From Alphaproteobacteria bacterium (GTDB lineage Bacteria; Pseudomonadota; Alphaproteobacteria; Rhizobiales; Beijerinckiaceae): a stretch of 56,741 nt of DNA. The position numbers and the translations under genes were made by a program. Of the stretch, positions 18,172 to 26,962 are shown piece by piece (the stretch's first letter is position 1; each line of letters starts with the position of its first letter). The DNA is taken from assembly GCA_016869555.1 (NCBI GenBank), contig VGDY01000006.1, positions 1 to 56,741 of the forward strand, read 5' to 3'. Below the pieces are notes generated by a model. It made no database searches. It was given only the letters and a program-made list of their open reading frames with translations, and had not been told where the DNA came from.

Positions 18172-18322
18172 GGCCGAAGCCGATTTGAATTCTTTGAAAT
18201 TTTCGGCGCGGCCAGAGTGGATATGGTAATGTAAAGCCTGGACGAAAACGCCAGCGACGCTTCGGACCGGCCGGCGGAGGGCCCATGCGTCTTCGCGTCT
18301 TCGCGCGCATGGACTCCGGCTC

Positions 18323-19222
18323 GTGATCGAAAAGCTTGAATTCCTGATCGCCGTCGCAAGAGAGAAGAGCTTCTCGCGCGCCGCGGAGATTTGCGGCGTC
18401 ACCCAGCCCACGCTCTCGGCCGGCGTCAAGCAGCTCGAAGATTCGCTCGGCGTGTTGCTCGTCAACCGTTCGTCGCGCTTTCACGGGCTGACGGCCGAAG
18501 GCGAGCGCGTGCTCGAATGGGCGAAGCGCATCGTCGGCGACGCGCGGGCGATGCGCCAGGAAGTCCGCACGCTCAAGGAAGGCCTTGCCGGCCAGTTGAA
18601 GATTGCGGTCATACCGACGGCGCTCGGCATCGTTTCGGCATTGACCACGCCCTATCGCGAGAAGCATCCGGGCGTTCGTTTTTCGGTGATTTCCGCCTCG
18701 TCGAGCGAAGTGCTGACCATGCTCGACAATCTCGAGATCGACGCCGGCATCACCTATCTCGACAATGAACCGCTCGGCCGGGTGCGCACGGTGCCGCTCT
18801 GTTCGGAGCGCTACCGTCTGTTGACCTTCGCGGACAAGCCGCTCGGTGACCGCGAACGCGTGACATGGGCCGAGATCGGCCACATCGAGTTGTGCTTGCT
18901 GACGCCCGATATGCAGAACCGTCGCATCGTCGAGCAGCTCATTCGCAAGGGCGGCGCGGAGCCCGTGCCGGCGCTGGAGTCGAACAGCGTCATTCTGCTG
19001 TTCGATCATGTGAAATCCGGGCGCTGGGCGACCGTGCTGCCGGAAAAGCTCGCCAAGACGCTGAATGTCGCGCCGCCCCTTCGCTCGATACCGATCGTCG
19101 AGCCGGAGGCGGTGCACGAAATTGGCCTTGTCGCGCCCCAGCGCGAACCGGTGATCCCATTGGTCGCGGCGCTGGTCTCAGAGGCGAAGAAGCTCGCCGA
19201 GAGCCGAGCGCTTGGTGATTGA
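18323..19222 (+). CDS. LysR-type regulator next to formate dehydrogenase operon
   Basis: 299 residues from a GTG at 18323. The N-terminal winged helix (EFLIAVAREKSFSRAAEICG, then VTQPTLSAGVKQLEDSLG) and a LysR substrate-binding domain from about residue 90 are intact. It is located 126 bp upstream of fdsG in the same direction, the place taken by the FdsR/formate-responsive LysR regulator in other fds clusters. Likely role: formate-dependent control of fdsGBA-fdhD-fdsD. A LysR-type dyad begins inside its own stop codon (19221-19237). Confidence 0.88.
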   Translation: MIEKLEFLIAVAREKSFSRAAEICGVTQPTLSAGVKQLEDSLGVLLVNRSSRFHGLTAEGERVLEWAKRIVGDARAMRQEVRTLKEGLAGQLKIAVIPTALGIVSALTTPYREKHPGVRFSVISASSSEVLTMLDNLEIDAGITYLDNEPLGRVRTVPLCSERYRLLTFADKPLGDRERVTWAEIGHIELCLLTPDMQNRRIVEQLIRKGGAEPVPALESNSVILLFDHVKSGRWATVLPEKLAKTLNVAPPLRSIPIVEPEAVHEIGLVAPQREPVIPLVAALVSEAKKLAESRALGD

Positions 19223-19237
19223 TAGGTTTGGCCTATC
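19221..19237. promoter_or_regulatory. LysR-type dyad upstream of fdsG
   Basis: GATAGG-TTTGG-CCTATC is a perfect 6-5-6 dyad containing the T-N11-A core expected for LysR regulators. It starts in the regulator's stop codon and lies 112 bp upstream of fdsG, a normal distance for a LysR activation site. Confidence 0.6.
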
Positions 19238-19348
19238 GCGTAACGAAGGGTCGCTATTGATCGCGCCATGGATTTCCGGCACTGTCCTCGGAACTAATCC
19301 AATAAGGAGCGGCCGTTAAGCGCAACGCTCTGGACTGAAAGGGAAGAA

Positions 19349-19822
19349 ATGGCTGGCGCTGCTCAGTATAGCGACGAGCGCGCGCGGGAGATCATCGCCG
19401 CCCATATGGGCCTTGAGGGGCCCGCGATGCCGATTCTGCACGCGCTCCAGGAAGAATTCGGCTATGTGCCGGACGCCGCCGTCAAGCAAATGGCCGAAGC
19501 GCTCAATATTTCCCGCGCCGAAATGCATGGCGTCGTCACCTTTTATCACGACTTCCGGCGCGCCCCGCATGGCCGCCACACGCTCAAATTGTGCCGCGCC
19601 GAATCCTGCCAATCAATGGGCGCGGAACGGCAGGCGCGGGCGTTCCTCGACAAATTGAAGCTCGACTGGGGCGGAACGACGCCGGATGGCGCTCTGACGG
19701 TCGAGCCGATCTACTGCCTGGGCCTGTGCGCGCATAGTCCTTCAGCGCTCTACGACGGCGAGCCGATCGGCTGCGTCGACGCTGAAAGGCTCGACGAAAT
19801 CGCCGCGGAGGCCCGGGACTGA
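19349..19822 (+). CDS. fdsG: NAD-dependent formate dehydrogenase, gamma subunit
   Basis: 157 residues, homologous to NuoE/24-kDa thioredoxin-like [2Fe-2S] subunits. Conserved features are the N-terminal PILHALQEEFGYVPDAAVKQ, GVVTFYHDFR, and the cluster cysteines in CRAESCQSMG and YCLGLCAHSP. It passes electrons within the cytoplasmic FdsABG complex that oxidises formate to CO2 and reduces NAD+. GGGAAGAA directly precedes the ATG. Its stop overlaps the fdsB start (TGATG), so the operon is tightly coupled. Confidence 0.95.
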   Translation: MAGAAQYSDERAREIIAAHMGLEGPAMPILHALQEEFGYVPDAAVKQMAEALNISRAEMHGVVTFYHDFRRAPHGRHTLKLCRAESCQSMGAERQARAFLDKLKLDWGGTTPDGALTVEPIYCLGLCAHSPSALYDGEPIGCVDAERLDEIAAEARD

Positions 19823-21372
19823 TGGCGAAGGTTTACATCCCGCTGGACATGGCCGCCGTCGCGATGGGCGCCGACAAACTGGCCGCCGCCGTCGCGCAAG
19901 AAGCCGCGGCCCGCGGCGAAAATATCGAGATCGTCAGAAACGGCTCGCGTGGCATGCTCTGGCTCGAACCCCTGATCGAGGTGGAGACTCCCGCGGGCCG
20001 TGTCGGTTATGGACCGGCCAAGGTCAAGGATGTCGCCTCGCTGTTCGACGCCGGGTTCCTCGCTGGCGGCGCGCATCGGTTGAGCATTGGGATTGTCGAC
20101 GAACATCCCTGGATGAAAAGGCAGAACCGCGTCACCTTCGTGCGCTGCGGCGTGATCGATCCGCTGTCGGTCGCCGAATATGAAGCGCATGAAGGCTTCA
20201 AGGGTCTCAAGCGCGCCTTCGAGGTCGGGCCCGCGGCGGTTGTCGAGGAAGTCACCAAGTCGGGCCTGCGCGGCCGCGGCGGCGCGGGCTTTCCGACCGG
20301 CATCAAATGGAAGACGGTGGCCGACTGTCCGCCCGGCAAGAAATATGTGGTGGTCAACGCCGACGAAGGCGATTCCGGCACCTTCGCCGACCGCATGATC
20401 ATGGAGGGCGACCCGCTCTCGCTGATCGAGGGCATGCTCATTTGCGGATACGCGGTCGGCGCCTCCAAGGGCTATGTCTATCTTCGTTCCGAATATCCGG
20501 TCGTGGCCAAGGTCTTTCAGTCGGCGATCGAGAAGGCGCTTGAGGCGGGCTGGCTCGGCAACAATATCAAGGGCTCGGGTTTCGACTTTGACGTGGAGCT
20601 GCGCATCGGCGCCGGCGCCTATGTCTGCGGCGAGGAGACCTCGCTGCTCGAATCTCTCGAGGGCAAGCGCGGGATCGTGCGCGCCAAGCCGCCGCTGCCG
20701 GCCCATGTCGGCCTGTTCGGCAAGCCCACGGTCATCAACAACGTGCTGTCCATGGCGACCATACCGATGATCATGGAGAAGGGCGCGAAGCATTACGCCG
20801 ACCTCGGCGTCGGCCGCTCGCGCGGCACCATGCCGCTGCAGATCGCCGGCAACGTCAAATATGGCGGCCTCTTCGAGACGGATTTCGGGATTCCGCTCGG
20901 CGTGGTCGTCAATGAGATCGCCGGCGGCACGCGCTCGGGCCGTCCGGTCCGCGCGGTTCAGGTCGGCGGCCCGCTCGGCGCCTATGTGCCTGTGTCGCTT
21001 TTCGACCTTCCGATCGACTATGAAGCCTTCGCCGCCAAGGACAGTCTCATCGGCCATGGCGGCCTCGTCGTGTTCGACGACACCGTCGACATGTCCTGGA
21101 TGGCGCGCTTCGGCATGGAGTTCTGCGCCATTGAGAGCTGCGGCAAGTGCACGCCGTGCCGGCTTGGCTCGACGCGAGGCGTCGAAACGATCGACAAGAT
21201 TCGCAGCGGCCAGAACATCGACGCGAACATCGATCTGCTCAAGGATCTCTGCCATACGATGAAGTTTGGCTCGCTCTGTGCATTGGGCGGTTTTGCGCCC
21301 TATCCTGTAGAGAGCGCGCTTCGCCATTTTCCCGAGGACTTCCGCAAGTCGGCCCTTGAAGCCGCTGAGTGA
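19822..21372 (+). CDS. fdsB: NAD-dependent formate dehydrogenase, beta subunit
   Basis: 516 residues, homologous to NuoF with an extra N-terminal thioredoxin-like part (about 1-125). The FMN/NADH site is seen in KSGLRGRGGAGFPTGIKW and VNADEGDSGTF, with IGAGAYVCGEETSLL further on, and the [4Fe-4S] ligands in ESCGKCTPCRLGSTRG. It carries the NAD+-reducing site of the complex. It is followed 10 bp later by fdsA. Confidence 0.95.
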   Translation: MAKVYIPLDMAAVAMGADKLAAAVAQEAAARGENIEIVRNGSRGMLWLEPLIEVETPAGRVGYGPAKVKDVASLFDAGFLAGGAHRLSIGIVDEHPWMKRQNRVTFVRCGVIDPLSVAEYEAHEGFKGLKRAFEVGPAAVVEEVTKSGLRGRGGAGFPTGIKWKTVADCPPGKKYVVVNADEGDSGTFADRMIMEGDPLSLIEGMLICGYAVGASKGYVYLRSEYPVVAKVFQSAIEKALEAGWLGNNIKGSGFDFDVELRIGAGAYVCGEETSLLESLEGKRGIVRAKPPLPAHVGLFGKPTVINNVLSMATIPMIMEKGAKHYADLGVGRSRGTMPLQIAGNVKYGGLFETDFGIPLGVVVNEIAGGTRSGRPVRAVQVGGPLGAYVPVSLFDLPIDYEAFAAKDSLIGHGGLVVFDDTVDMSWMARFGMEFCAIESCGKCTPCRLGSTRGVETIDKIRSGQNIDANIDLLKDLCHTMKFGSLCALGGFAPYPVESALRHFPEDFRKSALEAAE

Positions 21373-21382
21373 GGTAGCCGCC

Positions 21383-24262
21383 ATGACGCTGATCAAGGAA
21401 ATCGATTTCGGCACGCCCGAATCAAAAGCCGAGAAACTGGTTACGCTGACCATCGATGGCGTAAGCGTCACCGTGCCCGAGGGCACCTCGATCATGCGCG
21501 CGGCGATGGAGGCGGGGACCGAAATCCCCAAGCTCTGCGCCACCGACAGCATCAAGGCCTTCGGCTCCTGCCGCTTGTGCGTCATCGAGGTCGAGGGCCG
21601 CAACGGGACGCCGGCTTCCTGCACCACGCCGGTCGCGCCCGGCATTTCGGTCAAGACGCAGACTCCGCGCCTCGCCGCCATCCGCCGCGGCGTGATGGAG
21701 CTCTACATTTCCGACCATCCGCTCGACTGTCTGACATGCGCCGCCAATGGCGACTGCGAATTGCAGGACATGGCCGGCGCGGTGGGCCTGCGCGACGTGC
21801 GCTACGGCTATGACGGCGCCAACCACGTTTTCGCCCGCAACAGCGGCGAAGCGAATTTCGATTGGAAGCCGAAGGACGAGTCGAACCCCTATTTCAGCTA
21901 CGATCCCTCGAAGTGCATCGTCTGCAATCGCTGCGTGCGCGCCTGCGAGGAAGTGCAGGGCACCTTCGCGCTGACGATTTCCGGCCGCGGTTTCGACTCG
22001 CGGGTTTCGGCCGGCATGGACGAAGCCTTCATGGAATCGGAATGCGTGTCCTGCGGCGCCTGCGTGCAGGCCTGTCCGACCGCGACTCTGATCGAGAAAT
22101 CGGTCATCGCCGTCGGCCAGCCCGAGCATTCCGAGGTCACCACCTGCGCCTATTGCGGCGTCGGCTGCACCTTCAAGGCGGAGATGCGCGGCGAGGAAGT
22201 GGTCCGCATGGTCCCCTGGAAGGACGGCAAGGCCAATCACGGCCATAGCTGCATCAAGGGCCGCTTCGCCTATGGCTACGCTCAGCACGGCGACCGCATT
22301 CTCGACCCGATGATCCGCGAGTCGATCGATCAGCCCTGGCGCGTGGTCTCCTGGGATGAGGCGATCGGCTTCGCCGCCGACCGGCTGAAGGCCACGCAGG
22401 AGAAATACGGCAAGAACGCCGTCGGCGTGATCACCTCGTCGCGCTGCACGAATGAGGAGAGCTACCTCGTTCAAAAGCTCGCGCGTCAAGGCTTCCGCAA
22501 CAACAACACCGACACCTGCGCGCGCGTCTGCCATTCGCCGACGGGTTACGGTTTGGCGCAGGCCTTCGGCACCTCCGCCGGCACGCAGGATTTCGATTCG
22601 GTCGACGACTCCGACGTCATTCTGGTCATGGGCGCCAATCCGACCGACGCCCATCCGGTGTTCGGCTCGCGGATGAAGAAGCGCCTGCGCGAAGGCGCCA
22701 GGCTGATCGTCATCGACCCGCGCCGCATCGACCTCGTGCGCTCGCCGCATATCGAAGCGGATTATCACCTTCCGCTGAAGCCCGGCACCAATGTCGCGAT
22801 GGTCACGGCGCTGGCGCATGTGATCGTGACGGAAAATCTCGCCAATCTCGATTTCGTGAAGTCGCGCTGCGACTGGGACGAGTATCAGGATTGGGCGGAA
22901 TTCGTCGCGCGGCCGGAGAACAGCCCCGAGTCGATGGAAGCGACGCTGGGCGTTCCGGCGGCCGACGTGCGCGCGGCGGCGCGTCTCTATGCGACCGGCG
23001 GCAATGGCGCGATCTACTACGGCCTCGGCGTCACCGAACACGCGCAGGGCTCCACCACGGTCATGGGCATCGCCAATCTCGCCATGGCGACCGGCAATCT
23101 CGGCCGCCGCGGCGTCGGCGTGAACCCGCTGCGCGGACAGAACAATGTGCAGGGCTCCTGCGACATGGGCTCGTTCCCGCACGAACTGCCGGGCTATCGC
23201 CACATCTCCAACGACGCGGCCCGAGAGGCTTTCGAGAAGGATTGGGGCGTTTCCCTCGATCCGGAGCCGGGCCTGCGCATTCCCAACATGTTCGACGCGG
23301 CGATCGAAGGCACGTTCAAAGGACTCTATGTCCAGGGCGAGGACATTCTGCAGTCCGATCCCGATACGCGCCATGTGTCGCGCGCGCTGGCGAATATGGA
23401 CATCGTCATCGTGCAGGATCTCTTCCTGGTCGAGACGGCGAATTACGCGCATGTCTTCCTGCCGGGCGCGACCTTCCTCGAGAAGGACGGCACCTTCACC
23501 AACGCCGAGCGCCGCATCCAGCGCGTCACCAAGGTGATGCGGCCCAAGAACGGCTATGCCGACTGGGAAGTCACCCAGCTTCTCGCCAACAGGATGGGCC
23601 TCGACTGGCACTATGCGCACGCCAGCGAGATCATGGACGAGATCGCGCGGCTGACGCCGTCCTTCGCCGGCGTGTCGTTCAAGCGTCTGGAGGAAGACGG
23701 CTCGGTGCAGTGGCCGTGCAATGAGAACTCGCCGCACGGCATGCCGATCATGCACATCGACGGCTTCGCGCGCGGCAAGGGCAAATTCGTCATCACCGAA
23801 TATGTCCCGACCGACGAAAAGGTCGGGCCGCGTTTCCCGCTGCTGCTCACGACCGGGCGCATCCTCTCGCAATATAATGTCGGCGCGCAGACGCGGCGCA
23901 CCGAGAATTCGCAGTGGCATCCCGAGGACGTGCTGGAGATTCATCCGCATGACGCGGAGGACCGCGGCGTGCGCGACGGCGACTTTGTGAAGGTGGCGAG
24001 CCGCGCCGGCGAGACGACGTTGCGCGCCAAGATCACCGATCGCGTCGCGCCGGGCGTCGTCTATACGACGTTCCATCATCCGACGACCCAGGCCAATGTG
24101 GTCACGACCGACAATTCCGACTGGGCGACCAATTGTCCTGAATACAAGGTAACGGCTGTGCAGGTCTCGACCTCGAACGGACCGACCGAATGGCAGCATC
24201 AGTATCGCGAGCTGACGGAGCAGAGCCGTCGCATCGCGAGCACGATCGACGCGGCGGAATGA
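21383..24262 (+). CDS. fdsA: NAD-dependent formate dehydrogenase, alpha (catalytic) subunit
   Basis: 959 residues from the ATG at 21383 (GAGG eight bases upstream); an upstream in-frame TTG is less likely. Order: [2Fe-2S] ferredoxin domain (ATDSIKAFGSCRLCVIEVEG), His-Cys cluster site (DHPLDCLTCAANGDCELQ), two-cluster ferredoxin (CIVCNRCVRAC and CVSCGACVQACPT), then the molybdopterin oxidoreductase domain opening with CAYCGVGC and carrying the active-site cysteine in TCARVCHSPTGYG, and a C-terminal cofactor-binding domain (HPEDVLEIHPHDAEDRGV). It binds bis-MGD with Mo or W; the metal cannot be told from sequence. Confidence 0.96.
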   Translation: MTLIKEIDFGTPESKAEKLVTLTIDGVSVTVPEGTSIMRAAMEAGTEIPKLCATDSIKAFGSCRLCVIEVEGRNGTPASCTTPVAPGISVKTQTPRLAAIRRGVMELYISDHPLDCLTCAANGDCELQDMAGAVGLRDVRYGYDGANHVFARNSGEANFDWKPKDESNPYFSYDPSKCIVCNRCVRACEEVQGTFALTISGRGFDSRVSAGMDEAFMESECVSCGACVQACPTATLIEKSVIAVGQPEHSEVTTCAYCGVGCTFKAEMRGEEVVRMVPWKDGKANHGHSCIKGRFAYGYAQHGDRILDPMIRESIDQPWRVVSWDEAIGFAADRLKATQEKYGKNAVGVITSSRCTNEESYLVQKLARQGFRNNNTDTCARVCHSPTGYGLAQAFGTSAGTQDFDSVDDSDVILVMGANPTDAHPVFGSRMKKRLREGARLIVIDPRRIDLVRSPHIEADYHLPLKPGTNVAMVTALAHVIVTENLANLDFVKSRCDWDEYQDWAEFVARPENSPESMEATLGVPAADVRAAARLYATGGNGAIYYGLGVTEHAQGSTTVMGIANLAMATGNLGRRGVGVNPLRGQNNVQGSCDMGSFPHELPGYRHISNDAAREAFEKDWGVSLDPEPGLRIPNMFDAAIEGTFKGLYVQGEDILQSDPDTRHVSRALANMDIVIVQDLFLVETANYAHVFLPGATFLEKDGTFTNAERRIQRVTKVMRPKNGYADWEVTQLLANRMGLDWHYAHASEIMDEIARLTPSFAGVSFKRLEEDGSVQWPCNENSPHGMPIMHIDGFARGKGKFVITEYVPTDEKVGPRFPLLLTTGRILSQYNVGAQTRRTENSQWHPEDVLEIHPHDAEDRGVRDGDFVKVASRAGETTLRAKITDRVAPGVVYTTFHHPTTQANVVTTDNSDWATNCPEYKVTAVQVSTSNGPTEWQHQYRELTEQSRRIASTIDAAE

Positions 24263-25086
24263 CGGAAACGCCGTCGCCGACTCTACGGGTGGAATGCCTG
24301 GCGCGCCGTCACGATGTGACGGCGCGTTCTTCTCGCGTGATCCCCGAGGAGACGCCGGTAGCCTTCACTTTCGGCGGCACGACTCACGCAGTGATGATGG
24401 CGACGCCGGCCGACTTGGAGGATTTCGCCATCGGCTTCGCGCTCACCGAAGGGTTGATCGACTCGCCGGAGCAGGCGGGCGATGTTGAAATTGTCGTCTC
24501 CGATGCCGGCATTGAGCTGCGCGCCTGGCTCAAGGGCGGACGGCAGGAGGCCTATGCCGAGCGCCGTCGTTCGATGGCGGGACCGACGGGATGCGGGCTC
24601 TGCGGCATAGAGAGTCTGGAGGCGGCGACGCGCGTTCTGCCGACCCTCGACAATGCGCTTAGCGTGCGCGCCGACGCCCTGATCGAGGCGATGGAGCGCC
24701 TCCCCGCCCTTCAGAATTACAATCGAGAGACTCGCGCCATTCACGCCGCGGCCTTCTGGAATCCGGCTTCCGGCTTACTGATTGCGCGCGAAGACGTCGG
24801 CCGGCACAACGCCCTCGACAAGCTCGCCGGCGCGCTGACGCGGCAGGCGATCGCCGCGACGCAAGGCGTGGTGCTGATGACGAGCCGCGTTTCGGTCGAA
24901 CTCGTACAGAAGGCGGCGCGCATGGGCGCGCCGATCATCGCCGCCGTTTCGGCGCCGACCGCGCTCGCCGTGCGCAACGCACAAGCATGCGGCATGACGC
25001 TTGTGGCGGTCATGCGCGGCCGCGATTTCGAAATCTTCACCCATCCAGGACGCATCCTCGAACAGGTTTCCGCACATGTCGCATGA
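24259..25086 (+). CDS. fdhD: Formate dehydrogenase accessory sulfurtransferase
   Basis: 275 residues from the ATG overlapping the fdsA stop (ATGA). The cysteine loop GPTGCGLCGIES (about residue 115), REDVGRHNALDKLAGAL and SRVSVELVQKAARMG are typical of FdhD, which moves sulfur from a cysteine desulfurase to the Mo-cofactor and is needed for formate dehydrogenase activity. It sits between fdsA and fdsD, the usual GBACD order. Confidence 0.95.
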   Translation: MTETPSPTLRVECLARRHDVTARSSRVIPEETPVAFTFGGTTHAVMMATPADLEDFAIGFALTEGLIDSPEQAGDVEIVVSDAGIELRAWLKGGRQEAYAERRRSMAGPTGCGLCGIESLEAATRVLPTLDNALSVRADALIEAMERLPALQNYNRETRAIHAAAFWNPASGLLIAREDVGRHNALDKLAGALTRQAIAATQGVVLMTSRVSVELVQKAARMGAPIIAAVSAPTALAVRNAQACGMTLVAVMRGRDFEIFTHPGRILEQVSAHVA

Positions 25087-25348
25087 TTCGGTCGATAAGC
25101 TCGTCAAAATGGCTAACCAGATCGGCAAGTTCTTCGTGGCGCAGAAACATCCCGAAGGCGTTGCGAGCATGACGGAACATTTGAAGAAGTTCTGGGACCC
25201 GCGCATGCGCAACGCGATCATCGCTCATGTCGATCATGGCGGCGCCGGTCTCGATCCGATCGCGATCGAGGCGGTGAAGCGTCTCGGACATCGGGCGGGC
25301 GCCGCCGCTTTAGAATCGCGCCCCGGCGAGCACAGCATTGACGGCTGA
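25076..25348 (+). CDS. fdsD: NAD-dependent formate dehydrogenase, delta subunit
   Basis: 90 residues from an ATG overlapping the fdhD end by 11 bp. The sequence [17 protein letters not shown] and [20 protein letters not shown] is the FdsD signature. The small subunit is associated with assembly or stability of the FdsABG complex rather than catalysis. It closes the fds operon. Confidence 0.93.
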   Translation: MSHDSVDKLVKMANQIGKFFVAQKHPEGVASMTEHLKKFWDPRMRNAIIAHVDHGGAGLDPIAIEAVKRLGHRAGAAALESRPGEHSIDG

Positions 25349-25376
25349 ACCGACAAATTCATACGCCGACCGAGCG

Positions 25377-25892
25377 ATGACCGACCAAACCTGCCCCTGC
25401 CGCGCGATGGACGCGCAACAATTCGCCTATTCCGCCTGCTGCGCGCCTTACGTCGAGCAGAGACTGCCGGCGCCGACCGCGGAAGCGCTGATGCGATCGC
25501 GCTATACGGCGTTCGTGGTCGGCGACATCGATTATCTTGTCGACTCGCTCGCGCCGGAGTCGCGTCACGATTTCGACCGCAAAGCGATCACCCATTGGGC
25601 GCGCAGCTCGCAATGGCTCGGACTTGAAATCCTGTCGACGGAGCAGGGATTGCCAGGCGATGAGGCCGGCTATGTTGAGTTCGTCGCTCATTTCACCAGC
25701 GAAGGCGAACGTTATGCGCATCGGGAGCGCTCGCTGTTCCGCCATGACTCGAATGATGGCCGATGGTATTTCCTCGAAGAGGTCAATCGTAAGAACGCGC
25801 CGATCGTGAAGGGCAAGCAGGCCGGCCGCAACGACCCCTGTCCCTGCGGCTCTGGCAAGAAGTTCAAGAAGTGCTGCGGCGCGGCGGCGTGA
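25377..25892 (+). CDS. YchJ-like protein with C-terminal SEC-C motif
   Basis: 171 residues from the ATG at 25377. The N-terminal [15 protein letters not shown] and YSACCAPYV are the YchJ zinc-binding start, followed by an NTF2-like fold with [20 protein letters not shown]. The last 25 residues carry a SEC-C zinc motif ([18 protein letters not shown]). Function unknown; zinc binding is expected. It follows fdsD after 28 bp and may be read through from that operon. Confidence 0.9.
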   Translation: MTDQTCPCRAMDAQQFAYSACCAPYVEQRLPAPTAEALMRSRYTAFVVGDIDYLVDSLAPESRHDFDRKAITHWARSSQWLGLEILSTEQGLPGDEAGYVEFVAHFTSEGERYAHRERSLFRHDSNDGRWYFLEEVNRKNAPIVKGKQAGRNDPCPCGSGKKFKKCCGAAA

Positions 25893-25995
25893 GCCGAGCG
25901 CAATCGCCTATCATGTCCGGCTTTCCCGCGCATGCGATATCGAAATAGTCGGCGCGGTGACTCGTAACTTTCTTCTAAGCGCCGATGCGCCAATA

Positions 25996-26454
25996 ATGAA
26001 GCGAACGCTGGCTGTGACGCTGTGCCTGGCGCTTTCTCTGCTTCCCGCCGCGGCGCGAGACGCGGCGACGGCGGAGCAGCAGATTCGCGAGGCGCTGGAG
26101 TCGTGGCGACGCGCCTTCAATGCGGGCGACGCCGGCCATGTGTGCGATCTCTTCGCGCCCGACCTGATTTCAAACTATCAGGGTCAGCCCGAGAGGAATT
26201 ACGACTCTCTTTGCGCCCTGCTGCGCGGATCGCTCCAGGACAAGAAACGCGCCTTCGACTATGGGCTTGACGTCAAGGAAATACTGGTCTCGGGCGATAT
26301 GGCGATTGTCCGCCTGATCTGGACGCTGCGGATCACGCAAAAGAGCGCTGGGGAGATGCGCGTCAGCGAGGAGCCGGGGCTCGACGTGTTTCGCCGCGGA
26401 CGCGATGGCCGTTGGCGGATCATTCGCTATCTCGCCTATCCAGCGACGCCCTGA
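25996..26454 (+). CDS. Secreted SnoaL/NTF2-like (DUF4440-type) protein
   Basis: 152 residues from the ATG at 25996 (MKRTLAVTLCLALSLLPAAA, a signal peptide with a likely cut near AAARDA). The mature part has the cone-shaped NTF2-like pattern: EALESWRRAFNAGDAGHVCD, LFAPDLISNYQG, and a C-terminal DVFRRGRDGRWRIIRYLAYP. Such proteins may be enzymes or binding proteins; no catalytic residues can be assigned. Its 3' end overlaps that of a convergent minus-strand frame by 19 bp. Confidence 0.8.
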   Translation: MKRTLAVTLCLALSLLPAAARDAATAEQQIREALESWRRAFNAGDAGHVCDLFAPDLISNYQGQPERNYDSLCALLRGSLQDKKRAFDYGLDVKEILVSGDMAIVRLIWTLRITQKSAGEMRVSEEPGLDVFRRGRDGRWRIIRYLAYPATP

Positions 26455-26743
26455 CGCACGTCGCTGCCGTCAGCCTTTCCCGGCTTTGGGTCGATCATCA
26501 GGGCGACGATCCGGAAAGAGCCCTCTGGCTCGATCGCGAAATGCGCCCGCGTCTCAACTGATGCCGCGGCCTGCAGGGCGCGAATCGCCACGGCGTTTTC
26601 GCGAGGCGTGCGCATCCGCATCGTCCATGCGTCAAAATCCACGCGCAACCGCCATGTGCGCAGGCTCTCGATCGCAATGCCGGCCTGGGAGCGCGCGGCC
26701 GCCGCCGGTCTCTCGCCGCGCGTTGTTCAACCTTCCTTTTCAT
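26436..26743 (-). pseudogene. Small gene, probably frameshifted near its start
   Basis: The minus-strand frame 26726-26436 looks coding: high G/C in third positions and a balanced sequence running AGIAIESLRTWRLRVDFDAW, then ENAVAIRALQAAASVETRAH, ending GSDVRQGVAG. It has no ATG or GTG near its beginning. A neighbouring frame starts with an ATG at 26743 (MKRKVEQRAARDR) and reaches the first frame's sequence at a run of CGG repeats around 26705. Joining them by a one-base shift gives a plausible protein of about 100 residues, of unknown family, somewhat phasin-like in its helical character. A shorter TTG/GTG start near 26648 is the alternative. Confidence 0.45.
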
Positions 26744-26902
26744 TTCAATGCTCTTGGAGGGCTGTCGGAGCCGGAGACTCCGATGGCGTCGGCCGTTGAA
26801 GGGTCATGATTCTTGAATTCAACAGTTGAGAAGGCGATTTGTTCGGTTGGAGCATGACAGACCGATTCTTCATTCTTGGGGGAGCGCCGGTCGGGCGAGA
26901 GC

Positions 26903-26927
26903 GGAACGATGCGCTCGAAAGAGCGTT
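26903..26927 (+). promoter_or_regulatory. EcfG-type general stress promoter of ku
   Basis: GGAAC (26903-26907), exactly 16 bp, then CGTT (26924-26927): a perfect match to the alphaproteobacterial EcfG/RpoE2 consensus, 35 bp before the ku start codon. Confidence 0.75.
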
Positions 26928-26962
26928 AATTACGAAGGCCGCCGCTGCGGAGGGATGTCGAG

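Noticed and set aside
19238-19348. EcfG promoter before fdsG
   Set aside because: GGAAC and CGTT are present but separated by 19 bp, outside the 16-17 bp spacing seen for the convincing sites.
21422-24199. Very long open frame antisense to fdsA
   Set aside because: High-GC shadow of the real gene; sequence is Arg/His-rich, with no domain, and fdsA on the other strand has all Fe-S and Mo-cofactor motifs.
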